NCBI GenBank assembly: GCA_963995525.1
Contig: OZ023218.1
Location: forward strand, 49,718,681-49,782,680
Length of the DNA stretch: 64,000 bases
Source: Escarpia spicata
Taxonomy: Eukaryota > Annelida > Polychaeta > Sabellida > Siboglinidae
Direction: 5' to 3'
Shown: positions 22,776 to 32,060 of the stretch, one piece after another
Layout: each line of letters opens with the position of its first letter
How positions within the stretch are numbered: the first letter of the stretch is position 1
Program-made: the position numbers and the translations under genes
Notes under the pieces: generated by a model
What the model was told of the DNA's origin: nothing
What the model saw: the letters and a program-made list of their open reading frames with translations, nothing else
Database searches by the model: none

Positions 22776-24251
22776 CACGTTGTTGATATCCTGGTACTGT
22801 GTACCAGAGATTCAACGAATTTTTTAAATAATTATCCTTAATTTGTATCATATTACGCTCCCTTCCTTCTTGGAATGTATAATATATTTGTCCCCTGCCA
22901 TTGCTCATCTCTCGTTCATTTCCACCCTCATGGCGATACACATACTCCATTGATAATTGAAACGCGCAGAGGATGACAACTTCATCGCTTACCTGTTCCG
23001 TCTAGCAGACTCCGGATATAAGACGGTGCCATCTGTAGCGATGTCTTCTTGCGTTCCTCTGGGTCGCCACTCAGACCCTGCGTCATCTCCATATCCATCG
23101 TTTCCATCAATCTCGTCATGTCCGCGTCCGTCAGTAAGATGCTGTCAATCACGTTCATCACCTTCGGAAAATACAAAAGGACAATATATTTAAAAAATAA
23201 TTAAGAAATTCTTAGAACAGGCAACACTTTTAGGAAGATCATGAACAAAACTATGAAATAATAAACAATATGCATAGGTCATCCCACGAGATAGGGACGT
23301 TAGAACTGGACATCTTGTGACAACTGGAAATATCGCGAGGGAACGATACAGATTTCGACTAAGAAGTAAAATCTTCAATGGTTTGGCAGAGTGGAAAGTG
23401 GATGGACCGCAACAGAACTATTGCAAGACACAAATAACCGTGGACATGGGAGAACCATAGCCGCCAAAACATGCAACAGACTCGTGTGTGTTTATGTGTG
23501 TGTGTGTGTGTGTGTGTGTTTGCGCGCGCGTGTGTGTGTGCATGCGTGCGTGCGTGCGTACGTGTGTTAGATTTGTTTTAGAACGTTGTCATAATTATTA
23601 TCCATTTGCAATAAGGCTTTCCCGCTGCATGCAATCGACTTCAAGAATTATCATTTTTGATTGGAATAATATTTAATTGCTTTTGTTTTCCAGAAGATCC
23701 GATTCTCGGGAATGTGATATGATACGTAAGTTATTTAGTTTACCAGCGATATGATGACAATCTTGTCAGGTAAACGAACGTGTACGAAAATGACCCAGTG
23801 TCATAGCCCCACACAACCGGACCAGCAGCGGCTACGCAAACACAGTATATAATCCTTAATTGTACGTGCGTCTCATTCACTAGCGCACTTTAGTACAAAT
23901 TGTGGGCTCATGTGGCGTCTGTGTATTTATAGCATCCGCTATTTAAAATCATTAATTACATCGTGAATGTCTTCGTACCTCATTCATCGTTGCCGTGTCC
24001 CCCGGAAGCCGAATGGTCGGTTTCCACGGTAGATCGGATGTCGATTTCGTACCGTTCATCGTAGTGACTGTAACACAATTGCTTCCTTGTCGCGATCTAA
24101 CCAACTGTGGCACTGACGCTGGTCCGGCGTTAACTACACGTCGCCTGGGTGACTGATGCTCTGACCCAGTTGTACCGTCGCGACGACGCTGTTTACTCAA
24201 CTCACAGTCGGCGGCAAGTGTCAATGTCACTAACTGGACCAGCGATGACAT
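8548..24251 (-). CDS. HK: Hexokinase, complete 12-exon gene
   Basis: ATP-dependent phosphorylation of glucose to glucose-6-phosphate, the first step of glycolysis, in the cytosol. Exons (minus): 23979-24251, 22993-23161, 19639-19778, 18637-18712, 17212-17351, 16945-17035, 15672-15751, 14546-14658, 13442-13597, 12667-12803, 10441-10574, 8548-8685. All introns are GT-AG, phases are consistent, and the total is 1647 nt for 548 residues. Seen motifs: phosphate-1 [14 protein letters not shown] (153-166), FSFP (223-226), TK (241-242), NDATGTLL with catalytic Asp 275, GTGYN (297-301), VEWGAFGD (328-335), FEK (362-364) and the adenosine-side DGSGRGAG (511-518). By glucokinase numbering these are Ser151, Thr168/Lys169, Asn204/Asp205, Glu256 and Glu290, so active-site residues are intact. 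It is a single-domain enzyme, longer than the usual ~460-480 residues because of an N-terminal extension. It is divergent, for example MEH after FSFP. The exon 8 donor and the true translation start are the least certain points. Confidence 0.93.
9038..9190 (+). repeat. (TG)n/(TGCG)n microsatellite, hexokinase intron 11
   Basis: Alternating gtgtgt and gcgtgcgt blocks with short interruptions. Confidence 0.95.
10121..10352 (+). repeat. (GGGGGA)n then (GGGAGA)n purine tracts
   Basis: Two adjacent hexanucleotide arrays separated by tatggggaagggtaga, 90 bases downstream (gene sense) of hexokinase exon 11, in intron 11. All-purine on the plus strand. Confidence 0.95.
10441..10574 (-). CDS. HK: Hexokinase exon 11
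   Basis: Joins exon 10 as Gly459, then LSVVTRR ... [14 protein letters not shown], equivalent to VGVDGTLYKxHP of the adenosine site. Acceptor cgtcatag, donor GTAAGC. Confidence 0.9.
11381..11509 (+). CDS. Weak candidate first exon, antisense to hexokinase intron 10
   Basis: ATG-initiated frame with [10 protein letters not shown] and a strong donor (GTAAGT at 11510). The frame stays open into a minisatellite beyond, so openness is not evidence. No partner exon seen and the product is not recognised. Confidence 0.15.
11780..12316 (+). repeat. 9-bp minisatellite (cgtctcacc)
   Basis: Degenerate head-to-tail 9-mers with higher-order blocks each containing ccttctcatcgtttcacgg. In hexokinase intron 10. 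The 9-bp period keeps frames open, producing spurious ORFs. Confidence 0.95.
12667..12803 (-). CDS. HK: Hexokinase exon 10
   Basis: [19 protein letters not shown] ... [11 protein letters not shown], matching the large-domain helix ending RAAxLCG. Acceptor ctgtggacag, donor GTGCAT, phase 1 end. Confidence 0.9.
13442..13597 (-). CDS. HK: Hexokinase exon 9
   Basis: [19 protein letters not shown]... through NYISDIE; 156 nt. Glu363 is the second glucose-contacting Glu. Acceptor ctttattgcag, donor GTGGGT. Confidence 0.93.
13921..14415 (+). repeat. Purine-rich (GA)n/(GACA)n/(GGAGAC)n region
   Basis: Compound microsatellite in hexokinase intron 8. Confidence 0.9.
14546..14658 (-). CDS. HK: Hexokinase exon 8 (glucose-binding Glu)
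   Basis: [19 protein letters not shown], including Glu329. The acceptor is ctttattacag. The donor GTACGT at 14540-14545 is chosen because its phase (2) matches exon 9. The last residues, SHHHGSF, are unlike the usual SLNPGKQ. The long (CTCA)n tract starts about 35 bases upstream of this acceptor. Confidence 0.85.
14694..15150 (+). repeat. (GAGT)n microsatellite in hexokinase intron 7
   Basis: About 450 bases of gagt with one impure patch (gcga/gaga) at 14917-14952. On the hexokinase sense strand it reads (CTCA)n, ending about 35 bases before the exon 8 acceptor. Confidence 0.97.
15672..15751 (-). CDS. HK: Hexokinase exon 7
   Basis: Completes Gly297 and reads [14 protein letters not shown]...EPSQ, matching GTGxNxxYxE. 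Acceptor cacgacgacag, donor GTGCGT; phase 0 end. Confidence 0.92.
16586..16637 (+). repeat. 10-bp minisatellite (cggtcacgga x4)
   Basis: Four perfect units in hexokinase intron 6. Confidence 0.9.
16945..17035 (-). CDS. HK: Hexokinase exon 6 (catalytic Asp)
   Basis: [19 protein letters not shown]..., the phosphate-2 motif with the catalytic base Asp275, then HIGLIMG. Acceptor gatacccag, donor GTAGGA, phase 1 end. Confidence 0.95.
17212..17351 (-). CDS. HK: Hexokinase exon 5 (sugar-binding FSFP/TK)
   Basis: Completes Gly220, then [17 protein letters not shown] and WTKTF, ending ITKRG before donor GTATGG. It carries the Ser and Thr-Lys that contact glucose. The usual Cys-x-Gln after FSFP is replaced by Met-Glu-His. 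Confidence 0.95.
17520..17555 (+). repeat. (TTA)n microsatellite
   Basis: Short trinucleotide tract. A similar tract, ttattattattattatgat, begins at 17179. Confidence 0.85.
17645..17760 (+). repeat. Dispersed repeat family 2, copy 1
   Basis: Shares gtccac-cgcttc--tctatgctc-tacgcttcctttgaccattg with 51225-51310 and 54765-54850. Non-coding. Confidence 0.6.
17937..18383 (+). repeat. 75-bp tandem repeat, 6 near-identical units
   Basis: Each unit begins gaaagcgcgacgtcactg and ends agtactctagtttgata; the sixth ends at ctagtttg. Units are essentially identical, so expansion or homogenisation is recent. 75 is a multiple of three, so the array is open on both strands and is not evidence of a protein. 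It lies in hexokinase intron 4, between exons 5 and 4. Each unit has one gacgtcac site (CREB/ATF-like). Confidence 0.97.
18637..18712 (-). CDS. HK: Hexokinase exon 4
   Basis: A short exon not visible as a long [20 protein letters not shown]...KLPLG, matching the LFDHIAECL...LPLG helix and strand of hexokinases. Acceptor ctttgtctag, donor GTAAAT, phase 1 end. Confidence 0.92.
18778..19400 (+). repeat. (TA)n followed by (TACA)n/(TACG)n/(TGCA)n tetranucleotide array
   Basis: About 600 bases in hexokinase intron 3, 66 bases upstream (gene sense) of exon 4. Blocks alternate between ataca, acgta and gcata variants. Confidence 0.97.
19639..19778 (-). CDS. HK: Hexokinase exon 3 (phosphate-binding loop)
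   Basis: Starts AA, completing the split Glu codon from exon 2, then [18 protein letters not shown], the phosphate-1 motif. Ends phase 0 before donor GTACGT. Length 140 nt against 149 in vertebrates. Confidence 0.95.
20626..20795 (+). repeat. (GT)n microsatellite, hexokinase intron 2
   Basis: Long gt tract with gcgtgc interruptions at the 3' side. Confidence 0.95.
21020..22330 (-). pseudogene. Jockey/CR1-like LINE remnant inside hexokinase intron 2
   Basis: Reading down the minus strand: a VYLDF...[12 protein letters not shown] block (about 22310-22230), [20 protein letters not shown] and [12 protein letters not shown] (22175-22060), YADDSKLVK (about 22030-22000), then [19 protein letters not shown] and a [17 protein letters not shown] tail (21480-21300). 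These are reverse transcriptase and C-terminal motifs of non-LTR elements. Several frameshifts make it dead. The copy ends in a (attgt)n-like tail near 21030 and is oriented with the host gene. Confidence 0.88.
22681..22772 (+). repeat. (CA)n microsatellite
   Basis: About 45 dinucleotides, hexokinase intron 2. Confidence 0.95.
22993..23161 (-). CDS. HK: Hexokinase exon 2
   Basis: Codes residues 92-147 plus the first base of Glu148: the N-terminal small-domain helices ending in [13 protein letters not shown], equivalent to the MLPT(Y/F)VRSTPDGTE segment of other hexokinases. Acceptor ...ttccgaag, donor GTAAGC. Length 169 nt against 163 in vertebrates. Confidence 0.9.
23486..23570 (+). repeat. 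(GT)n/(GC)n microsatellite
   Basis: Compound tract in hexokinase intron 1. Confidence 0.9.
23979..24251 (-). CDS. HK: Hexokinase exon 1 (N-terminal extension)
   Basis: Codes residues 1-91 and ends GAG before donor GTACGA, phase 0. The segment is basic and Ser/Thr-rich ([15 protein letters not shown]) with no similarity to a hexokinase domain. An internal Met65 could be the real start. An earlier non-coding exon upstream is possible, because no TATA box is evident and a (CA)n tract begins about 80 bases upstream. Confidence 0.7.
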
Positions 24252-24330
24252 CCTCGAGCGGACGTTGAACTGATGACGTCATAATGGTGCCGCTTTATTC
24301 TGGATGTATAATCACATGCGTGAGTTTGCC

Positions 24331-24600
<270 letters not shown>

Positions 24601-24889
24601 TCATACAAACATAAAGCCGTAAGACAATTGTTAACTGTTGTGCAATTCGAGTAATCGGCGGAACCTCGGTATTAAAGGTGTGTGAAACATTAGATTATGA
24701 CTAGAACAACCACGGCCCAAACATGACTAAGTAATAATAGTAATAATAATAACAGTGACTTATGCGCCAATATCCTCGAAAATCAAGTTCACTGGCGCAA
24801 CAAAACCAAAGGATTAAGCAATCTCGCTATCGTATACAATGCGTGAGTCGTCAACAAATGGATGAAAGTGCTAGGATGCAAGGATGATA

Positions 24890-25746
24890 GGCAATATTAA
24901 AAAGATTTTAAATAATTGTTTTGAAACTTTGTCATTTTAGGTGATTTTTTTTTTGAGTCGCGACACGCCAGGTACCACTGTGCCAGGTACCACTGTACCA
25001 GGTACCACTGTACCAGGTACCACTGCACACAGTAAGGGCATGCAGCATAGATTCCAGAAGAAAAACAACGAACAAACATAACAATTGACAAACTTAATGC
25101 ACTGTATGGCTAGTGGATATATTAAAGTGCTACGACACAACTTTTGAAATACTTCCAACGAAGGATTCCCAGAGAAAATATGACGAATGACGAATTTGGC
25201 GTGTCCGCCGGCGGCAAGCTCTGTTAGAGTCTGCGATGGTCACTTTCGGACGCTGATCGCAAGAATAAGTACGACTGTGACGAGCATGGAAAGACGGTGA
25301 ACGTCAAAACATAATTATCGATCAAAGACACAGGTCCCTATGGTCGATTTTTTTTGCATGTGATAATGCATCAATAAAGTATTGTTCTGGGATGTTATTT
25401 TTTATCGCCCACCCACTCAGGCATCATTTTCATTGGCTAAATCATAGTGACAGTTTTATCTTTATTTTCGAACGCATAAAAACTTACTTGTTGATATATA
25501 CAACGAATACCATGTATAATAAATAAGGCTCAATAGTTTTGTTTTCGCACAGAAATGTCTATTTATGAAATAAATCGAACAGAATCGAAAATCTCCATTG
25601 ATTAGATAAGCGCGAATCACTCCACTCGTCCGGAACTTGCATCGAACAAAGATGGCTCTCGTCGAACAACATCTGGTTTTCAGCTTGTCTTATAAATGAG
25701 TAAGTTTCTGTTGTGTGGCTGTGTTTCAGTTCCCTCTAAGGTCACC
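24890..25746 (-). mobile_element. Internally deleted TTAA-element derivative (copy C)
   Basis: The reverse complement of 25530-25690 matches 28150-28330 (left end region of copy B: ctcatttataagacaa..., ttatctaatcaatg, agacatttatgtgcgaaaac). The reverse complement of about 24890-25340 matches 33740-34190 (right region: ggacctgtg...ttgccgccggcg). A terminus tttcagttccctctaag at 25729-25745 resembles the family's inverted repeat. Copy C therefore keeps both ends and lacks everything between. Age is shown by many substitutions. Confidence 0.75.
24969..25027 (+). repeat. 15-bp minisatellite (ccaggtaccactgta x4)
   Basis: Four units, each with a ggtacc palindrome, embedded inside transposon copy C. 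Confidence 0.9.
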
Positions 25747-25756
25747 CTGAGGAGTA

Positions 25757-25865
25757 GACAAATGTGACCTGATTAGCGAGGTGACCTGATTAGCGAGGTG
25801 ACCGCATTAGCGGAACTATTTTACTGTATATGGAACAGATTTGGGACTGTCCCAAATTGGCCTTA
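25757..25865 (-). mobile_element. Fragment related to the pogo-like MITE at 7661
   Basis: gcgaggtgaccgcattagcgg ... ttactgtatatggaacagatttgggact matches the reverse complement of 7700-7800. It abuts copy C. Confidence 0.6.
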
Positions 25866-25869
25866 ATCA

Positions 25870-27120
25870 TTAGGTGTCTATATTATCGATGTGGCAGTGA
25901 AGCGAGTGTTAACTGTTTGTACACTTGTGTCTGTGTCTGTGTTGTCGACGGTCGTTGCTTTCTCTAAAACCGCCATTGCCGCTTATGCGATTAAATGCGA
26001 TTGAATCAACAAGTGTCACAGTGCTATCTCTGTTATCGGGTCAACGATGATCCCAAACGCACGTGACTGATACGACACATCCAACAGATAGTGTGTAAGG
26101 TGTGAAGGCCGGACATAGAGATAAGCAATAAAGTGGACCAGTCGAGCACTCGACACGAAGAGTAGAGCAGAATAATACACCTGCAATACGATAGCTAGTC
26201 TGTTATGTTTGATTTGAGAGATAGTCTGAAAGGAACCGTGTTCAATAAGAAGCAGATTGTATATTGGTGCGTGTAAGCAAGATACTCGGAGCAACATCAC
26301 GTGATACAAGTCATACTATGATCTCCATACTTCGAATAGCATTAGTTTCGCGTTATTTGCGCAGTTAAACCGACCTGATATGTACCGCTGTTTTAATATA
26401 ATTTTCTTAAACTACAGTAATGACGAGGACTATATAGTGCCCGCAGAAATTGCGAATAATAAGCCCGAACAAGTCTTAGCAATTTGAATGCTACGCCTAC
26501 AAAACGCTCAAATTTACAATATAAAATATGCAAACAGTGAACGTAGCACTTCTGGAAGCAAGTGTGGCTAACCACAAATTCCTGATCTCGAGCTTCTGAG
26601 TTTCACAAACTCGTTGAAGTCGGCCACGATCGGTTTGGGTTCTGCAATCAAAACCGCAAGTGGAACGATCGATTCGGCGAACTTCGTGCAAACACTATTA
26701 ACACCTTTATTTGAGACAGTGGGTAGCCGAATAGCCAGGAGCGCTATAACAGAAAGTTGAAATGGAAAGTAGAAAGTTGGAATAGAAACTACAAAGAAGG
26801 AACAGAAAATAGCATGTACAAAAAAAAAAATTGCGCTTTGCCAGAATACGTACTCGTTAACCTTATGCGCTGGTGGCGACCCTAACGAACTATACCGAAC
26901 TACACTAATTTGCAAATATTGAAGTGTCCGTTGGATTTGTATATAATAAGTTATAATGTAAGTGAGGAGTGCGGTGTCTCGTGGCAAGCACACACTTGTG
27001 TGGCTGTACAGTCTAAACAAGTGAAGTTGGAACAATTGAGCGAAGCAACACGGTGTTCAGGACGCTCTCGGGACGATATATATCTACTATCACAGCACTA
27101 CACTATCAAACACACTAAAC
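25870..27120. other. No gene or repeat family recognised
   Basis: Unique-looking AT-rich sequence with short open frames on both strands but no motif or convincing splice-bounded exon. Confidence 0.4.
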
Positions 27121-27141
27121 GTGAACGGGGATTATATAAAT

Positions 27142-27309
<168 letters not shown>

Positions 27310-27319
<10 letters not shown>

Positions 27320-27596
27320 CAGAGTCATACAAGACACTTCTGGTGGACTGTTGACGGTACCCGATGCTGACGGCAGGCCTGGCAATAGCAACATTCTACG
27401 ACCACGACCAGACCGATGCCGAGATTTAACAGACATGCGTCTGCTAAATATGGAAAAGAGTGCTCAGATGTGGAATGAATGTTACACTGAGCACGCCCGC
27501 AAGACGGCGTGCACTTCTCCACAATTTCAAATACACCATGAACAGCAGATCTGTCTCTGTTGGAAGCAATTACTCCGATGTCCTTTCCGTTGCTAA
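27310..27596 (+). pseudogene. Possible Mutator-like transposase N-terminal fragment
   Basis: The plus-strand frame right after the foldback contains LLNMEKSAQMWNECYTEH, then C-TSPQF and LCWKQLLRC. The pattern N-x-E...MWNxCxxEH...CxxPxF...CWxxxLxC recalls the zinc-binding N-terminus of metazoan Mutator-like transposase proteins, from memory. The frame ends at 27596 without the downstream CxxC...KLYxE region. An overlapping minus-strand frame (27325-27759) is also open, so the reading is uncertain. Confidence 0.35.
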
Positions 27597-27795
27597 GGAC
27601 TTTAATTGGGGTGAGAACACTGTTAATTTCCCATTGGGAATCATTGGCGACAATATTAACGTTTTGTCTGATTATAAGTAAACGTGACCTACAAGATTTC
27701 TTAAACTTCTCACCTGCTGTTATCATCATCTCGTTGACATGCTGGACGAGTTTAGTCAAAGTCTAATATTTCTAGCTCTCGTAAAATGCCTGTAT

Positions 27796-27940
27796 GTGTG
27801 ACACCCGTCAATATTTACAAATGGATGCAGGCAGTAATCCAGCTAAAGAGTTAACTAGCCGAATTGCTGCCAAATACCCTTCTGCTTAGTAAAAAAACCA
27901 GCTAAAAATGCCATTTACTGTCAACAGCATCTACAAACCC
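27796..27940 (-). repeat. Dispersed repeat family 1, copy 2
   Basis: Inverted relative to 6727-6870 (tgacacccgtcaatattta ... ccatttactgtcaacagc). Confidence 0.7.
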
Positions 27941-27986
27941 TTTCATGAAACCGGCCTCCGCTCCAGGGGCCGGTTTCATGAAACGT
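27941..27986. repeat. Palindrome flanking element B
   Basis: tttcatgaaaccggcc and ggccggtttcatgaaa face each other across tccgctccagg. The motif also occurs, altered, just right of element B (tccggtttcatggagcc at 34291-34307), suggesting that B inserted into, or next to, a MITE with these ends. Confidence 0.7.
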
Positions 27987-28527
27987 ACTTAAACTACGCA
28001 ATTACTTAGCGTTGCGCATTTGCGTAAACTAATATGTTTGCGTTGCTAAATATTTGCGTAAAATTAAAAGGGAAATGAAATGCAGCTGTTTCATGCTACA
28101 TATTTAAATATATACTATATAAGTATACATTAATGTTAACAGAAACGTACTCATTTATAAGACAAACTAAACAAACTATTTTGTTCGATGCCTAAATCGT
28201 CGCTATAGAGCACTGCGTATCGCCATCTTTGTTCCAAGCGAGTGGTTTGATTCAATCTTATCTAATCAATGTTAAATTTCGGGGTTTTTCGGTTTACTTC
28301 ATTAGTAGACATTTATGTGCGAAAACAAAGATATGGTGCCCTATTATACACGATAGGCTTTCTATAGGTCAACAAATAACTTGTATACGCGTTCGAAATA
28401 AAAAAAAGTGAAATTAAATGGCAACGATTTATAACCAATGAAATCGTTGTTAAAGTCACACTTCCTGAACGAAGATTTTAGCTGCCAGAAGGGGGCGGTG
28501 TTTTCAAAGCAAAGTTCAGAATATTAG

Positions 28528-29083
28528 ATGCGCGCGCATACCGGGACTATTTTTATTTTGTTGACAAAGACGTCGAAGGATTTTGGTAGAGACGAGTTAT
28601 TAAAAGTGATTTTTAAAACTTCCGTATCACTTGGGGAGAAAATCGATACGACAGATGAAGACTCTAGTTCGACTTGTCACTCGGAAATTACGGTTGATAC
28701 GGTTGACACACACAAAGGGCCTGTGCCATACGGGTTTCACCCAGTGACAGTGTGCGATCCACGGTCCGATAATGTCCGGCCCCGGGTCAGGTTCAGTTGT
28801 GGGAGTCGGACAGTGACAGTTGGTCTATCGACGACGAAGACGTTACGCGACTTAATAATGTCGCATGGTGTTTGTGTGGACACTGCGTCCCAATGACAAT
28901 GTCGACGCACATCGAGTTGCTGTGCTGTAGGGATATAGCTGCCGTACATCACCGTATGACAGACCTTGCAGATGCCTGCATTAGATTTAGTGTCATTACC
29001 GATTATGAGTGACGACTTCGAAACGGTTTGCACCAACAGGGCGGTGTTGGAACTTGGAAGTCGGTCTGTTGTCATTGTATGAT
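28528..29083 (+). pseudogene. P2X7 C-terminal (P2RX7_C / zinc-cysteine ballast) domain protein, frameshifted, transposon-borne
   Basis: The first frame (28528-28795) is acidic and Ser/Thr-rich, ending GPVPYGFHPV. This resembles the PYxFEP segment that precedes the domain in invertebrate P2X7-like proteins. The next frame (from about 28797) reads DEDVTRLNNVAWCLCGHCVPM, ELLCCRDIAAV and ADACI, the WCxCGxC...CCxEI...CI zinc-ligand pattern. A third frame (29005-29083) continues DDFETVCTNRAVLEL, the FxxVCLNxxVLE motif, then a stop. Two frameshifts (near 28797 and 29005) break it. The later YRxxAYRxFxxW part was not found. There are no membrane segments, so it is not a receptor. Family assignment is from motif memory. 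Confidence 0.7.
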
Positions 29084-29273
29084 TTGCGTGCACACTCGTT
29101 GATTCGACCAATAGTTAGTAGGTAAGTACTACGTAGTTCAACAGGTATCAAATAATTATTCTAGCAATAACTATTTCAAACTTAAATAGAGTAATTATAC
29201 TTGTTCCCACTTCAAGTGTTCAGGTTCACTCAATCTTCATAAAATACTATGTCTATGATTTTCATCAATTTTT

Positions 29274-30630
29274 GATCATTTTCTTAATAAACTTACTTTT
29301 ATTCTTGACAGGATGTGTGCATCCTTTTTATACAGTTGTTTAATTCCCTATTTAAAAGTGTTCAAGCAACTTGCTTAATTTATATAAAAATGTAGACAAA
29401 TTGCACACTACCATGCATTAATAGATGCATAATCAGGACATTGTGCAATGTATTATTGATACAAAAATATTTAAGTGGAGTTTTTAATATAATATAATTT
29501 TTATATATAATTATATTATGTGTGTGTGTTATCAAGACCACATCATGAAATGTAGTCTTACAATCATAATTAGTACAGCCCTTCACAAACAAATGAACCA
29601 ATTCACTGAATTCATGATGTGATATTGATAAAACACACAGTTTTGCCAGTATAACAATAATTAGAAGATACCGTTTGTTTATTATCAACTAATGCAAATA
29701 AATGAACTTTCAGAACATATCGATTGATTCGATTAGCCGCATATCGTCACTTCACGTTGTGGTCAAGGGAGAGACATGGAAAAGGCAACAGACGTGTTAT
29801 ACCAGCCTGCACTGTATCCAGAAGTGAATGGGGTTTATGAAAATTTAAGCTATGGACATTGCACTATACAAGTGAGTGTACAGTGAAAATAAAAAACATG
29901 GATAAGTAAGATTAAATTGACCAAAAGGAAGAATGAATTATTCGGTGCCTTCTTATGCCATTTTTGGCAACAACAATGTGATCTGTAGTGTCTTGCATGT
30001 CCCTGTTCATAATTCGATTTGTAATACTGAAGCCAACATGAAATGTATCAACAGTTTATTCATATGGAGAAACAATTCACAAATAAATAAGACTACATGG
30101 CAGACTGTGCCAATGCATTAGTCAAATTCACACACCGGTTTTCAATGTTCCTTTCAGTTGATTCACTTCACACTGTGACACATTTTAATATAACTGTATT
30201 ACAATTTGGGTCTGTGTCAGTCCTGTGCACATATAGTACATCAATAAGTAACACATTTATTGATCATATGGGTCATCATTATGATCAAATATTGTGATAC
30301 AAAAATTATTACATACAAAATATTCCATTACAGTTCCAGTTTTACATAATTGTGGGTTTCAACTTTCAAAACTAGGGCCATGTGTCAAGAAAACAAGTAT
30401 TATTATTCAAGATACAGATTCAAAACTTGTAGTACTAGTTTCAAAATCTATCAAGTGCCTCCAAATGGATTTATCTAGATTTATGGCACTATATAAGTGT
30501 TCTTATTATTAATAAGTACTTTTTGAGATGTTGTTTTGTGGTAATGTCAAATGTAATACTAACAATGAAGTATGAATATATATAAAAACGTATAGCTGAA
30601 TCCTTTGCTGCTTCATTAGTTTGTAGTACA
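29274..30630. repeat. Element-internal region shared with copy A (1-1258)
   Basis: High identity with small indels, including a roughly 80-base insertion around 29395-29475 relative to A. No coding motif was recognised; short matching open frames in both copies simply reflect the duplication. Confidence 0.85.
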
Positions 30631-30921
30631 CTTTAATAATACTGGCTAAAACATACAGATTAAACAAAAAATATATATTTTGTTGTAAGATGGCACTTTA
30701 ATTTTACTAAACTTGATGGTAACAGTTTTAATGGTAATGGCCCTTATCATTTTTGTGACACACGTCCTAACATTGTTTTGCTATCGAGTACAGGCAGGGA
30801 TTTTCAGCCATTTCAGTTTATTTCCTAATGCAATGCTGGATCTCTAAAGTGTGCAGCTTTGTCAAGCAACTGATACATTATTTTGTAACATCAAATGTTA
30901 ACACTATTGATATCACAAGCC

Positions 30922-32060
30922 TTACCTTGTATTTGTGTTGTGGTCAATGGTGGCCAAGTGGAGTCGGGCTATGATGCCTTGACGGCTGAACTTGGGTGCA
31001 TATTTGAGGAAGAGGGCATGTAAGCTCTCCAGTTCACCAGTGTGAACACACTTCGTAACCCTCTCTATATCATACAGTAGGCAACAGTCCAGTATAGATT
31101 TCTGGACAGTAAAGACTTCTGTACCTTCAGTGTTGTTTTCACTTCTTGTTGTGTATACGTTGCATGACTGCACTTCCGGTACAACTCTGCGCCTGCTGTC
31201 CATGAATGGAATTCCTGATGTGATGGTGGAGCGAGATCCACATCTCCTTCATCAAGCGGGCATCACCACCACAAGCTGATGCGCAATACCACAGGTGGTT
31301 GGCAATTGCGCCTATCGAAGGGACAACTTCAACTTTCTTGGCAGGCAACAACCTTTATTTCTTTCTCTTTCTAATGCTGGGATGTCTGTCAGTGGCAAGT
31401 GTGGTGATCTTCACCCCATGGTCAGTCAGGTTGTCCAAGCAGCGTTTCAAGCCCTCCACTTCCATCCAGTAACTGTTCTTGACCTCTGTGACCCGAACAG
31501 TTTCTTGAGCAATGATGAGTTGGCTGTCAGTGTCCATGATGAAGTAAATGCCAAATGTAGCGTTGTGTCCTGGATTGTCATATCTTGCATGGTCTGTTGC
31601 GACCACGCTCTGTCCGGCCAGAGCTGACATGATGGCCTTTGAATGGCATGTCCTCTATCTCTGGCAGTATGTATGCCCGCTGTATGTTGTAGCACTGGCG
31701 GAGTGACAAGGCACATAGGTTCATTAGGTTGACCAAATTGTACACAGTGAATGAATGTCCAGTCAGGAAGAGGACGCTTGGTATCAACAAGTTACTCTCA
31801 TAAATGTTACCAATCTTGGGTTGCGAGTGCCACATGAACGAGTGGCCATCAACACATTATGTGGTCACAACCACTGCAAATCCAGTCACTGTGATGCTAG
31901 GCTTTGATATAAGTGGTTTATTGCAGTTTGGTGTTTTAGCAGGTGCAGAAAAATGAAATTATGTTTTTCTCACAGATGACAAACTTTCTCTCATTCCCAT
32001 TAGTGTAAGAACCGCTTGAGTCATCATCAGTGATACCGCTGTCACATGCTACAACATATT
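30922..32060 (-). pseudogene. Transposase central region, decayed (copy B)
   Basis: Reading down the minus strand: KFVICEKNIISFF (about 32000-31960), then MWHSQPKIGNIYESNLLIPSV (31835-31773). After a frameshift near 31632 comes QSVVATDHARYDNPGHNATFG, with MDTDS and TLATDRHPSIRK to 31355. Next, VVPSIGAIANHLWYCASACGG (31330-31268), then a further frameshift and KSILDCCLL...ALFLKYAPKF and LATIDHNTNT, ending at a consensus donor (aag/gtaagg at 30922). These blocks are colinear with a metazoan transposase family (WxSQPxxGxxxxGN, DGRCDSPGHxAKYG, ATDRxxxxRK, NHLWWC, LDHNxN, from memory). The block that should lie between SIRK and IANHLWYC, containing a DxWH-type motif, is deleted. At least two frameshifts. 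The C-terminal exon is absent. Confidence 0.7.
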
